Below, piece by piece: positions 8,090-14,392 of a stretch of DNA of 17,542 nucleotides. A program made the position numbers and the translations under genes. Under the pieces are notes generated by a model. It ran no database searches. It saw only the letters and a list, made by a program, of their open reading frames with translations, and had not been told where the DNA came from. Each line of letters starts with the position of its first letter. Position 1 is the stretch's first letter. Source of the DNA: Pirellulales bacterium (GTDB taxonomy: Bacteria; Planctomycetota; Planctomycetia; Pirellulales; JAICIG01); the NCBI GenBank assembly GCA_025924495.1, contig JAICIG010000134.1, positions 1-17,542 of the forward strand, given 5' to 3'.

Positions 8090-9202
8090 CTATTGGCCGG
8101 CGGCTGCGGGTCGCTCACCGGCGGCAATCGGCTCGGCCGAGATCGAGACGTCTTGGCCGAGCAGATGCTTGCCGAAAAACTGGCCGATTCGCTCAGAAAC
8201 CTCGGCAGTACGGAAATTGCCGTGTCCCCCATCGGTCACCGGAATCAGCGACGCCTCCACCCCCGCCTTTTGCAACGCTTCCTGGAGCAACTCCGACTGG
8301 TGGAAGCGGACAAGCGGATCTTTCGTGCCATGGATGATCAGAAACGGCGGATCGTCGCGCGAAACAAACGAGACCGGCGACGCGCTGCGGGCCGCCTCTT
8401 TCTTTTCGTCGATCGGGCCGCCGAGTAACTTTGCCACCGGGCCTTCCGCGCCCGAGCGGATCACCATCAGATCGGTCGGGCCGTATTCGTCGACGACGCA
8501 TTGCACGCGGCTGCTCATTTTGGCGAAATCGCCCAACGTCCCTTCCAACTCGGCGACGTCGCCGCTCGTGCCGAGCATGGCGACAAGATGGCCGCCGGCG
8601 GAAGGGCCGATCACGCCGATCCGATCGGGATCGATGTTGTATTTTTCCGCGTTGCCTCGCAGCCAGCGGATCGCCGCTTTGCAATCGTGAATCTGAGCCG
8701 GCCAGGTCGCCTCGTCGGTTAACCGATAGCCGATGGAGGCGCAGACGTACTTACCGCTCTCCACCAGCGGGCCCAACACGCGATATGCGTTCCCCTTGTC
8801 TCCCATGCGCCAACCGCCGCCATGAATGAACGCTACGAGGGGAAGCGGCTTTTGGCCGCTGGGGTTCTTCGGCAGATAGAGGTCAAGCTTTTGCCGCGGA
8901 TTGTCGGTTCCGGCGTACGGCAGATCGCGCTCCGTCCGGACCGTCGACGGAATGCTCGCGGCTGGGATGCGCTGCGCCAGTCGGGCCGAAAACTCTCGCT
9001 CCTCGTCCGGCGAAACGGAGCCATCGCGATTTGCGTCAATCCGATCGAACGCCGGTCGCAGCAGCTCAGGCAACTCTTCCCGCGTCGCCTTGCCATCGCC
9101 GTTACGATCCCAGCGCCGGAACCGCTCGCTCGATTCCTGGCCCAGGGCCGGCGCTCCAACCAGCAGGAGCAACAGGCCAAACGCGATGCGACCGTGGTTC
9201 AT
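8090..9202 (-). CDS. Secreted alpha/beta-hydrolase (esterase-like) with two N-terminal EF-hands
   Basis: A 370-aa exported hydrolase. Residues 1-21 are a signal peptide (NHGRIAFGLLLLLVGAPALG). Two EF-hand loops follow, DRNGDGKATREE (32-43) and DANRDGSVSPDE (57-68), as in other planctomycete calcium-binding esterases. The catalytic domain (about 95-345) has the oxyanion-hole motif HGGGW (127-131), the nucleophile elbow GPSAGG with Ser201, a likely Asp295 in HGTKDPLV and a likely His327 in DGGHGNF, as in the hormone-sensitive-lipase / BD-FAE-like carboxylesterase group. The start at 9202 is supported by GGGGG upstream and by the signal peptide; an in-frame extension to 9301 has neither. The substrate is unknown: acetylated polysaccharides or small esters are typical for the family. 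Confidence 0.88.
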   Translation of the reverse strand: MNHGRIAFGLLLLLVGAPALGQESSERFRRWDRNGDGKATREELPELLRPAFDRIDANRDGSVSPDEEREFSARLAQRIPAASIPSTVRTERDLPYAGTDNPRQKLDLYLPKNPSGQKPLPLVAFIHGGGWRMGDKGNAYRVLGPLVESGKYVCASIGYRLTDEATWPAQIHDCKAAIRWLRGNAEKYNIDPDRIGVIGPSAGGHLVAMLGTSGDVAELEGTLGDFAKMSSRVQCVVDEYGPTDLMVIRSGAEGPVAKLLGGPIDEKKEAARSASPVSFVSRDDPPFLIIHGTKDPLVRFHQSELLQEALQKAGVEASLIPVTDGGHGNFRTAEVSERIGQFFGKHLLGQDVSISAEPIAAGERPAAAGQ

Positions 9203-9297
9203 GCTTAATTCCCCCGCGAACTGAATAATGGCGGCCCCGTCATTGAACCCTGCGCGAGAAACAAAGTTTCGCGGCAGGGAAGAAAACCACGAGCGTG

Positions 9298-9398
9298 TCA
9301 AAGTGCAGAGCGTTCGATGGTCGGAAGCTGCACCTCGCCACGAATAACAGCGCCATCAAGGCATGGCCAGCTTCATGGTAGGCGATGAGTTCGGGCAT
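9298..9398 (-). pseudogene. Frameshifted remnant of an M41 (FtsH-type) peptidase domain protein
   Basis: From the ATG at 9396-9398 the minus strand reads MPELIAYHEAGHALMALLF, containing the HEAGH zinc-metalloprotease motif in the exact context of the FtsH M41 domain. About 50 bases further on, the same frame stops making sense, but the frame one base away reads GEVQLPTIERSAL and then a stop, which is the kind of sequence expected after HEAGHA in these proteins. A single-base indel near 9340-9350 would join them. The rest of the domain is missing, so this is a degraded fragment and not a working protease. A sequencing error is possible but would still leave a stub of about 33 residues. Confidence 0.5.
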
Positions 9399-9510
9399 AT
9401 TCAGCCGGCGGAAGGCAACTTCGATGCTGCGCCAGCCCGCACCGTTAAAGCATGGGCCGATGCCAGGCACATTGTCAGCGACCGCTTGGCACGATGTAGT
9501 GGCGCCAAAT

Positions 9511-9539
9511 AAAAAAGCCGCCTCCTTGGAGAGCGGCTT
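9511..9539 (-). terminator. Rho-independent terminator of the small Lys/Ala-rich protein gene
   Basis: On the minus strand AAGCCGC pairs with GCGGCTT (7 bp, 9515-9521 with 9533-9539), extended by a 4-bp CTCC/GGAG helix with one bulged base, followed directly by a run of six T. It lies 22 bases beyond the stop of the 102-aa gene. Confidence 0.85.
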
Positions 9540-9561
9540 GATGCGGCGGCCTGCCGAAGAA

Positions 9562-9870
9562 CTATTGCACTTCCTTGGCGACCTTGAGGATTTGCAGCAA
9601 CGACAGGGCTTTATCAAGCCCGCCGACCGAATTGACGAACGCTGCCGCCTTTTTGATGTCGCCGATCCCGATTTGCTCGTTCGATGCTTGCTCGGCTTTG
9701 GCTTTGGCAGCGCGTGCAGGTTTCTTGGCGGCAGCCGGCGTTTCCGCTTGGGGCTGAACTTCCTCGACCCCTTGGGCCTCCTCACCGGCTCCTTGTTCGA
9801 CATCGTCCTCGATGATAGGAATCGCCGCCGTTCCGCTGGGCTTCCGGGCGCCTTTGCTTTTCTTCGCCAT
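9562..9870 (-). CDS. Small Lys/Ala/Glu-rich protein of unknown function
   Basis: A 102-aa protein, very probably real: ATG preceded by AAGGGAGTGAAACG, and followed by a strong terminator. Residues 1-65 are low-complexity and charged, with a Lys-rich start (MAKKSKGARK), an acidic Gln/Glu section and an Ala/Lys-rich linker, and are likely disordered. Residues 68-102 are predicted to be helical: IGIGDIKKAAAFVNSVGGLDKALSLLQILKVAKEVQ is split by a VGG turn. I do not recognise a named family, though small planctomycete proteins with a similar x-VGG-L-x-KA-x-x-x-L end occur. The basic, disordered N-terminus would fit a nucleic-acid-associated protein, but this is only inference. It appears to be a single-gene unit. 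Confidence 0.7.
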   Translation of the reverse strand: MAKKSKGARKPSGTAAIPIIEDDVEQGAGEEAQGVEEVQPQAETPAAAKKPARAAKAKAEQASNEQIGIGDIKKAAAFVNSVGGLDKALSLLQILKVAKEVQ

Positions 9871-9999
9871 CGTTTCACTCCCTTGAAAAACTCATTAACT
9901 GAGCAAGGTAACGTAAAGGGAAGCCCTGGATGGTGCAATAGCTCTCGGGCAGCAGCGAATTCATTGAGTGTGCTCCAAGGCAAACTGCGGCACGGCCAT

Positions 10000-10515
10000 T
10001 CACAACATAACATCGCCCCGCGCCGTCTTCACAAGAATGAGCAATTCCCGCCCATCACGCTCGATTCGTTGCTCAACCGCCATACCCAGCTTCTCTGCCA
10101 CGCTTAGCGAAGCTTTGTTGCCGCTTTGAACCGTCGCCGTCACCCGCTGGAACCCAAGTTTCTGAATCCCGAACTCCAACACCGCTTGCGCAGCTTCTGT
10201 CGCCAGACCTTGCCCCCAAACTCCTCTGGCGAGCCGCCAGCCGATTTCTGCGCCGTGCTCAGCGGGCGCAAAGCCGCAGAATCCGGCCAGCATCCAATCT
10301 TCTTTGAGAATCAGCGGCCAGCGGCAGTAACCGTACTGCTTTTCCGTCGCCAGAGCTTCCTCGATGAATTGCCTAGTTCTTTCCCGCGACCAAGGCGCGC
10401 CGTCGCCCACATATCGCATTACGACGGGATCGGAGCAGATCGCATAGAGCGGCAGTTCATCGGCAACAGTCCACCGGCGAAGAATTAGGCGATTCGTTTC
10501 GAGAATCAGCAACAA
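10000..10515 (-). CDS. GNAT N-acetyltransferase, RimJ/RimL type
   Basis: A 171-aa cytoplasmic acetyl-CoA-dependent acetyltransferase. It opens with LILETNRLILRRWTVADE, the standard beginning of RimJ/RimL-like enzymes. The acetyl-CoA-binding motif A lies at 91-108 (IGWRLARGVWGQGLATEA), and the C-terminal NKASLSVAEKLGM (133-145) is the usual motif B. The start is a TTG at 10513-10515 with GTGAG upstream; no ATG gives a complete N-terminus. It lies 49 bases downstream of the zinc-ribbon gene on the same strand, so the two may be co-transcribed. The acceptor (ribosomal protein, tRNA-linked amino acid, antibiotic or other) cannot be deduced. Confidence 0.88.
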   Translation of the reverse strand: MLLILETNRLILRRWTVADELPLYAICSDPVVMRYVGDGAPWSRERTRQFIEEALATEKQYGYCRWPLILKEDWMLAGFCGFAPAEHGAEIGWRLARGVWGQGLATEAAQAVLEFGIQKLGFQRVTATVQSGNKASLSVAEKLGMAVEQRIERDGRELLILVKTARGDVML

Positions 10516-10564
10516 TTTATCTCACTTCAAGCAGATGTCGCTCCCATGACGAGTCAATGCTTCA

Positions 10565-11545
10565 TCATGATTGGCGACTTCGCCCAAATAGCAGTTGTTG
10601 TTCATGATCGAGGAACAGGCGCCAGCTCTCGTCCAAGGGCCACAGAACCATGTCGTGCACTCCCGAATGGAAGTCGTCCCAGTGCTCGATGAAAAGCTTG
10701 GCTGGGACCAATACTGCCGTCTGCTGGTCCCACGAGATAATGATCTCCTCGTTTGGATCGGGCAAGCGCCCATTGAGCCATGCCCGAACATCCAGGTATC
10801 CACTGGTCAGATCGAGCCATTCCATCTCTGGAAAACGCTCGTGGCTGAATGAAAAGTTGTAGTGAAACGATTCGTCCAAGAATCGGCCCAATCTTCGCCA
10901 CGCTTCAAACGCTTTGGCATCCGTGAAAGGGCGGATAAGTGCCAGTGATTGCGGCGGGAGCACGGCGTGCCGAGGATCGGTCCACCGCCGTGCCAGCCGA
11001 AAACTGCCGAGCGAAACAAAGTCGGCGGAACTGAATTTAAGAGGCTCAAGCCCGACAAAGACATCATTGGCTCGCTTCTGCGCCCCCGAGCGATGCGAGA
11101 AGTTGGCGAAATCCAGCGGTGCATATGCGTTCGATGGGACCTGTTCGGCAAGCGACTCAAGCCCACTGTCTTTTGCGATGCTGACGAGCAGCTCGATCTC
11201 CGCCCGGGTTCCGACAGCCAAGATGCCAGGGGCTTTCCTTTTGATCGCCGCAAAGCCGGCGACTCGTAGAGCTTTCAGATCTAGCTTCTGCCGAAGTTGG
11301 ATCAGCGTCTCCAGCAGCGCCGGGTCCGTAGTCGGAACACGCCATCCCCAAAGGCCGGTCTCCGCAATGATGGCCTGCCGGACGGAGAGCCCGGCCACTC
11401 CCTGGTCCTCAACCTCTAGCGAATAGCCGCATTGTGGGCATCGAAAGGATTCAAACCAGACAAGCTGCGCGCCCGCAATCCGATCCCCGACGCTCGAAGA
11501 CGATTGACTGTGGCATTCGGGGCATGTGCGGCTGAGCATGGGCAT
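10565..11545 (-). CDS. Unrecognised zinc-ribbon protein
   Basis: A 326-aa protein that I cannot assign to a family. The N-terminus carries a two-knuckle zinc ribbon, CPEC (8-11) and CPQC (36-39), 24 residues apart. The middle (about 65-150) is helical and charged, and the C-terminal third is rich in Trp and acidic residues (EEIIISWDQQTAVLVPAKLF, then EHWDDFHSG and WPLDESWRLFLDHEQQ). No signal peptide or membrane segment is visible, so it is cytoplasmic. The ATG at 11545 has only a weak GGAA upstream; Met3 is an alternative. It diverges from the RNA-repair-like operon across a 243-base spacer and may be co-transcribed with the downstream acetyltransferase. A regulatory or substrate-sensing role toward the operon is conceivable but unsupported. 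Confidence 0.8.
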   Translation of the reverse strand: MPMLSRTCPECHSQSSSSVGDRIAGAQLVWFESFRCPQCGYSLEVEDQGVAGLSVRQAIIAETGLWGWRVPTTDPALLETLIQLRQKLDLKALRVAGFAAIKRKAPGILAVGTRAEIELLVSIAKDSGLESLAEQVPSNAYAPLDFANFSHRSGAQKRANDVFVGLEPLKFSSADFVSLGSFRLARRWTDPRHAVLPPQSLALIRPFTDAKAFEAWRRLGRFLDESFHYNFSFSHERFPEMEWLDLTSGYLDVRAWLNGRLPDPNEEIIISWDQQTAVLVPAKLFIEHWDDFHSGVHDMVLWPLDESWRLFLDHEQQLLFGRSRQS

Positions 11546-11719
11546 TTCAAATCATTCCGGGCGGCTCGATTGGTTCACCATTTTAGCTGCTTCATACCCA
11601 TGCCAAATACAATCGTCAGGGGCGAACCAATTTCCAGCCCCACTTGTCGAACATCAGAGGTCACCGCTGCCTACGTTACGTCAGGAGCCAGGGCGAGCCC
11701 GACTCTTGCTTAGTGCCGA

Positions 11720-11731
11720 CGGCAATTGCCG
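11720..11731. promoter_or_regulatory. 12-bp perfect palindrome in the divergent spacer (possible operator)
   Basis: CGGCAATTGCCG is a perfect palindrome about 57 bases before the kinase start, within the only spacer that can hold the operon promoter. Its size and position fit a dimeric repressor site, but no matching regulator or clear -35/-10 pair is visible, and 12-bp palindromes do arise by chance. Confidence 0.25.
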
Positions 11732-11788
11732 CCATAATTGCAAATACTGTGGCAAGCGTGATCGAAGCGTTCGAGCGAGAAGCAACAA

Positions 11789-12238
11789 ATGGAGGCCGTC
11801 ATCCTGGTTGGATTGCAGGGCTCAGGGAAATCGTCCTTTTACAAAGAGCGCTTTTTCTCGTCGCACGTCCGAGTCAGTCTCGATCTGTTGAAGACTCGAT
11901 ACCGAGAACGGCGGTTCATGGAGCCTTGTCTGGCAACGGACCAGCGATTTGTGATCGACAACACGAATCCAACCCGGCTGGATCGGTCTAAGTACATCGA
12001 CCCAGCCAAGGCAAGCCGCTTTTCGGTTGTCGGCTACTATTTTCAATCGAAAGTCGAGGATTGCCTGCGGAGAAATGCCGCCCGGCCAGAATCCGAACGA
12101 GTCCCTGAAGTGGCCATCTATTCAGCAGCCAAGAAATTTGAACTGCCCTCGTTGAATGAGGGCTTCGAACAGTTGTACTACGTTCGCTTGGAAAACGGGC
12201 AATTCGTTGTTGAGGAGTGGCAGGATGAAGTTCGATGA
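11789..12238 (+). CDS. P-loop polynucleotide kinase-like protein (AAA_33 / T4 Pnkp kinase type)
   Basis: A 149-aa P-loop kinase. The Walker A motif GLQGSGKS is at 8-15, a short SLD segment follows at 30-32, a Walker-B-like strand ending in IDNTN lies at 56-60, and an Arg-rich lid CLRRNAARPESERVPE is at 92-107. This is the arrangement of the zeta-toxin/T4-Pnkp kinase group that phosphorylates 5'-OH ends of RNA or DNA. Here the kinase is a free-standing protein, without the HAD phosphatase domain fused to it in T4 Pnkp; a separate HAD phosphatase is encoded two genes downstream. It is the first gene of the operon and overlaps the Thg1-like gene by 14 bases. Inferred role: 5' phosphorylation of broken RNA. 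Other small-molecule kinases share this fold, so the substrate is not certain. Confidence 0.85.
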   Translation: MEAVILVGLQGSGKSSFYKERFFSSHVRVSLDLLKTRYRERRFMEPCLATDQRFVIDNTNPTRLDRSKYIDPAKASRFSVVGYYFQSKVEDCLRRNAARPESERVPEVAIYSAAKKFELPSLNEGFEQLYYVRLENGQFVVEEWQDEVR

Positions 12239-13004
12239 GCTTGACCAGCAAATGCGGGTTTTCGAAACGGCAGCCGATTATTGCGTCCTGCCCGGGGTGT
12301 TCATGGTCGCTCGACTCGATGGCCGGAGCTTCACCCGCCTGACCAAGGAAACCTGCCAATTCGATGCTCCTTTCGACGAGCGGCTGCGGGACATGATGGT
12401 CGCAACCGCTGAGGCGCTGATGAACTGCGGTTTTCAGGTGCGATACGCCTACACGGAGAGCGACGAGATCTCGCTGCTCTTCGAGCAAGACGAAGCGCAC
12501 TTTGGCCGCAAACTCCGCAAATACAATTCGACTCTCGCCGGCGAGGCGAGTGCGACCTTTTCGTTGCTGCTTGGCAAGCGGGCGACGTTCGACTGCCGCA
12601 TCTCGCAATTGCCCAACACTCCGCTGATTGTCGACTATTTTCGTTGGCGGAACGAAGATGCCGCCCGGAACGCCTTGAGCGCCTATTGCTACTGGATGCT
12701 CCGCAAGGATGGTCTCGATGAGCGAGCCGCCACGCTGCGGCTCCATGGTCTTTCGATTGCCCAGAAAAACGAGTTGCTTTTCCAGTACGGGATCAACTTC
12801 AATGAAGTCCCCAGCTGGCAGAAACGAGGCGTCGGGCTTTATTGGGAACAGTACGACAAGCCCGCTCGCAATCCTTCGACGGGCGAAGAGGTCATGGCAC
12901 GGCGTCGCTGCATCAAACGGGATTTTGAACTGCCGATGAAGGACGAGTACAGCCGCTTTCTGCAAAAGTTGCTCGACGACTCTGATGAAAAAGATCGAGC
13001 GTGA
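12225..13004 (+). CDS. Thg1-like 3'-5' nucleotidyltransferase (tRNAHis guanylyltransferase family)
   Basis: 259 aa. Thg1-family enzymes add nucleotides to RNA 5' ends in the 3'-5' direction. Family hallmarks are RLDGRSF (30-36, metal-binding Asp32), YAYTESDEISLLF (74-86, Asp80/Glu81) and KNELLFQYGINFNE (181-194). The segment corresponding to eukaryotic HINNLYN reads ARNALSAYCYW, so that motif is absent. This fits Thg1-like proteins that repair 5'-truncated tRNAs rather than adding G-1 to tRNAHis, which bacteria normally encode genomically. The start at 12225 has GAGGAG ideally placed; an in-frame ATG at 12156 would extend it into the kinase gene without support. It overlaps the kinase stop by 14 bases and is followed 6 bases later by the phosphatase gene. 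The family call is firm; the exact reaction is inferred. Confidence 0.92.
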   Translation: MKFDELDQQMRVFETAADYCVLPGVFMVARLDGRSFTRLTKETCQFDAPFDERLRDMMVATAEALMNCGFQVRYAYTESDEISLLFEQDEAHFGRKLRKYNSTLAGEASATFSLLLGKRATFDCRISQLPNTPLIVDYFRWRNEDAARNALSAYCYWMLRKDGLDERAATLRLHGLSIAQKNELLFQYGINFNEVPSWQKRGVGLYWEQYDKPARNPSTGEEVMARRRCIKRDFELPMKDEYSRFLQKLLDDSDEKDRA

Positions 13005-13010
13005 AACGAA

Positions 13011-13556
13011 ATGGAGACCAACGACCGCATCCTGCTTATCCTCGACCTGGACGAGACGTTGATCTTTGCGGCTGAGGGACAGCTCGAACGCGAGCCGGAC
13101 TTCCGAGTCGGGCCTTACGCCGTCTATCGAAGACCGCATCTGGAGAACTTCCTGGAATGCTGCCAGCGAAACTTCGAGATCGCCGTCTGGTCATCTTCAG
13201 GAGCAGAGTACCTTGCCGGCGTCCTGCGAAGGATTCTTCCCGCCGAATTGACTCCCGCCTTTGTGTGGGATCGAGACCGGTGCGTCCGAGCATTTGACGC
13301 GGAGCAGCAGGAGACTTGTTTTGTGAAGGATCTGAAGAAAGTCAAGAGACTGGGATATGATCTCGACCGGGTTCTGATCGTTGACGACACGCCGCAAAAG
13401 ATTCATCGGAATTATGGCAATGCCATCTACGTGTCGCCGTTTTATGGCGATGATCAAGATGACGAACTGCTCCACCTGTCTCGCTATCTGGAATCGCTGT
13501 GCCATAGCCGGAATGTGCGGGCGATCGAGAAACGGGGCTGGAAGAGGCGTTTGTGA
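13011..13556 (+). CDS. HAD phosphatase of the FCP1/NIF (NLI-interacting factor) type
   Basis: A 181-aa HAD-superfamily phosphatase. Motif I is DLDETL (12-17, nucleophile Asp12 and acid/base Asp14), motif II AVWSSSGAEY with Ser61, motif III Lys near 106 (CFVKDLKK), and motif IV VDDTP with Asp125/Asp126. There is no large cap domain, as in FCP1/SCP phosphatases. FCP1-like enzymes in eukaryotes act on phosphoproteins, but the HAD phosphatase of T4 Pnkp removes 3'-phosphates from RNA. Placed between a Pnkp-type kinase and a Thg1-like polymerase on one side and a coupled unknown protein on the other, a 3'- or 2',3'-end healing role is the simplest inference. The start lies 6 bases after the Thg1-like stop with only a weak ribosome-binding site, which suggests coupling. 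Confidence 0.88.
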   Translation: METNDRILLILDLDETLIFAAEGQLEREPDFRVGPYAVYRRPHLENFLECCQRNFEIAVWSSSGAEYLAGVLRRILPAELTPAFVWDRDRCVRAFDAEQQETCFVKDLKKVKRLGYDLDRVLIVDDTPQKIHRNYGNAIYVSPFYGDDQDDELLHLSRYLESLCHSRNVRAIEKRGWKRRL

Positions 13557-14098
13557 CCGCCATAGACACAATTCCTCCAGCGATTTCTCAGGATAGCGAG
13601 CCGAAGTCCGTCATGACCCGAGCAGAATGTCCGCCGTTTCATGGGGCCTTCGCTCAGCTTCAAGAGTTCATTGCCAAGCAAGGTCTCAGCCCTGATCTGC
13701 TGTGGATCTTTCGGCAAGATGTCGTCAGATTGCGACGGCAGACTTACATCAAGGTTCCGGTCCCGAATAACGAACCGCTGGCTGAGTCTCTCTACAACAG
13801 CGGCCGCCCCAATGGGCTGGGCATCCATCTCAGCGTGTTCTGCTTGCTGCGGGGCAGACCCTGCTGTTACGTTTGGTTGCCTTCTGACTCGACCGATGCA
13901 GAATATCGAATGCTTTCCGGCCTGAAGTTGAGCGTCCCGGTTGAGCAGGATGTTGCGACTCCGGTCAGAAGTCGGCTTCGATGGAAATGGCTCAAGTGGT
14001 GCGAAAGCCGAGTCTGTTATTCCTCCAGAGCAGATGACCTTCCTTTTCGGGCGGAAGGTCCAGCGACGACCAGTCTGTCAAAAGGCTACCGGGAGTAG
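13553..14098 (+). CDS. Unrecognised protein coupled to the RNA-repair-like genes
   Basis: A 181-aa protein with no family I recognise. The GTG start at 13553 overlaps the phosphatase TGA in a GTGA arrangement, with AGAGG six bases upstream, so translation should be coupled and the stoichiometry linked. Met21 at 13613 is an alternative start; residues 1-25 look disordered. The core (about 28-160) reads as a mixed alpha/beta domain: helix FHGAFAQLQEFIAKQ, a basic patch RQDVVRLRRQTYIKV (54-68), an NSGRPNGLGIHLSVFCLLRG turn-strand segment (82-101), CCYVWLP, and a Trp/Lys/Arg-rich RSRLRWKWLKWCESR (139-153). The two basic patches would suit RNA binding, but that is inference. It might be an adaptor, end-recognition subunit or unknown catalytic partner. 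Confidence 0.8.
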   Translation: MTAIDTIPPAISQDSEPKSVMTRAECPPFHGAFAQLQEFIAKQGLSPDLLWIFRQDVVRLRRQTYIKVPVPNNEPLAESLYNSGRPNGLGIHLSVFCLLRGRPCCYVWLPSDSTDAEYRMLSGLKLSVPVEQDVATPVRSRLRWKWLKWCESRVCYSSRADDLPFRAEGPATTSLSKGYRE

Positions 14099-14392
14099 CT
14101 TCTCTTGAGACTTCCACGAACCAAAAGCCGATATCACGCAGAGATCGGACCAATCTCAGTCCTCTGCTTCGCCGCAGAGTCCGGCAGACAAAGAATGCCA
14201 GCAGCGCCGGCGCATTGACCGCGAACCCAATTTCGAGCAGGTTCCTGACTCGGAGATTATCCAACCACCATCGACCGTCATGTGCGATGAGAATGGAGAC
14301 GCCGTTCAATCGGTTCGGGCGACAAATCGAGGTTTATCGTATCATGGGCATGGAGTCGTCGAGTGCGGTCAACGATCATGACCTGAAAGCCG

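Noticed and set aside
8085..8101. GCCGGC-TATTG-GCCGGC hairpin between the convergent Ig-like and esterase genes
   Set aside because: Strong 6-bp stem but no T-tract on either side and it overlaps the esterase stop; not supportable as an intrinsic terminator.
9243..9250. TTGAACCC as a possible second att copy of the tRNA-Ala T-arm
   Set aside because: Only about 8 matching bases; far too short and common to be called an attachment site.
11711..11770. Plus-strand CRHNCKYC (C-x3-C-x2-C, radical-SAM-like) in a frame open through the divergent spacer
   Set aside because: No start with a ribosome-binding site, no further radical-SAM features, and the frame continues only as an out-of-frame reading of the kinase gene. 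Probably chance.
13992..14309. Minus-strand 105-codon ORF with a partly hydrophobic product
   Set aside because: TTG start without a Shine-Dalgarno, overlaps the end of the coupled unknown gene by about 107 bases, and no recognisable family.
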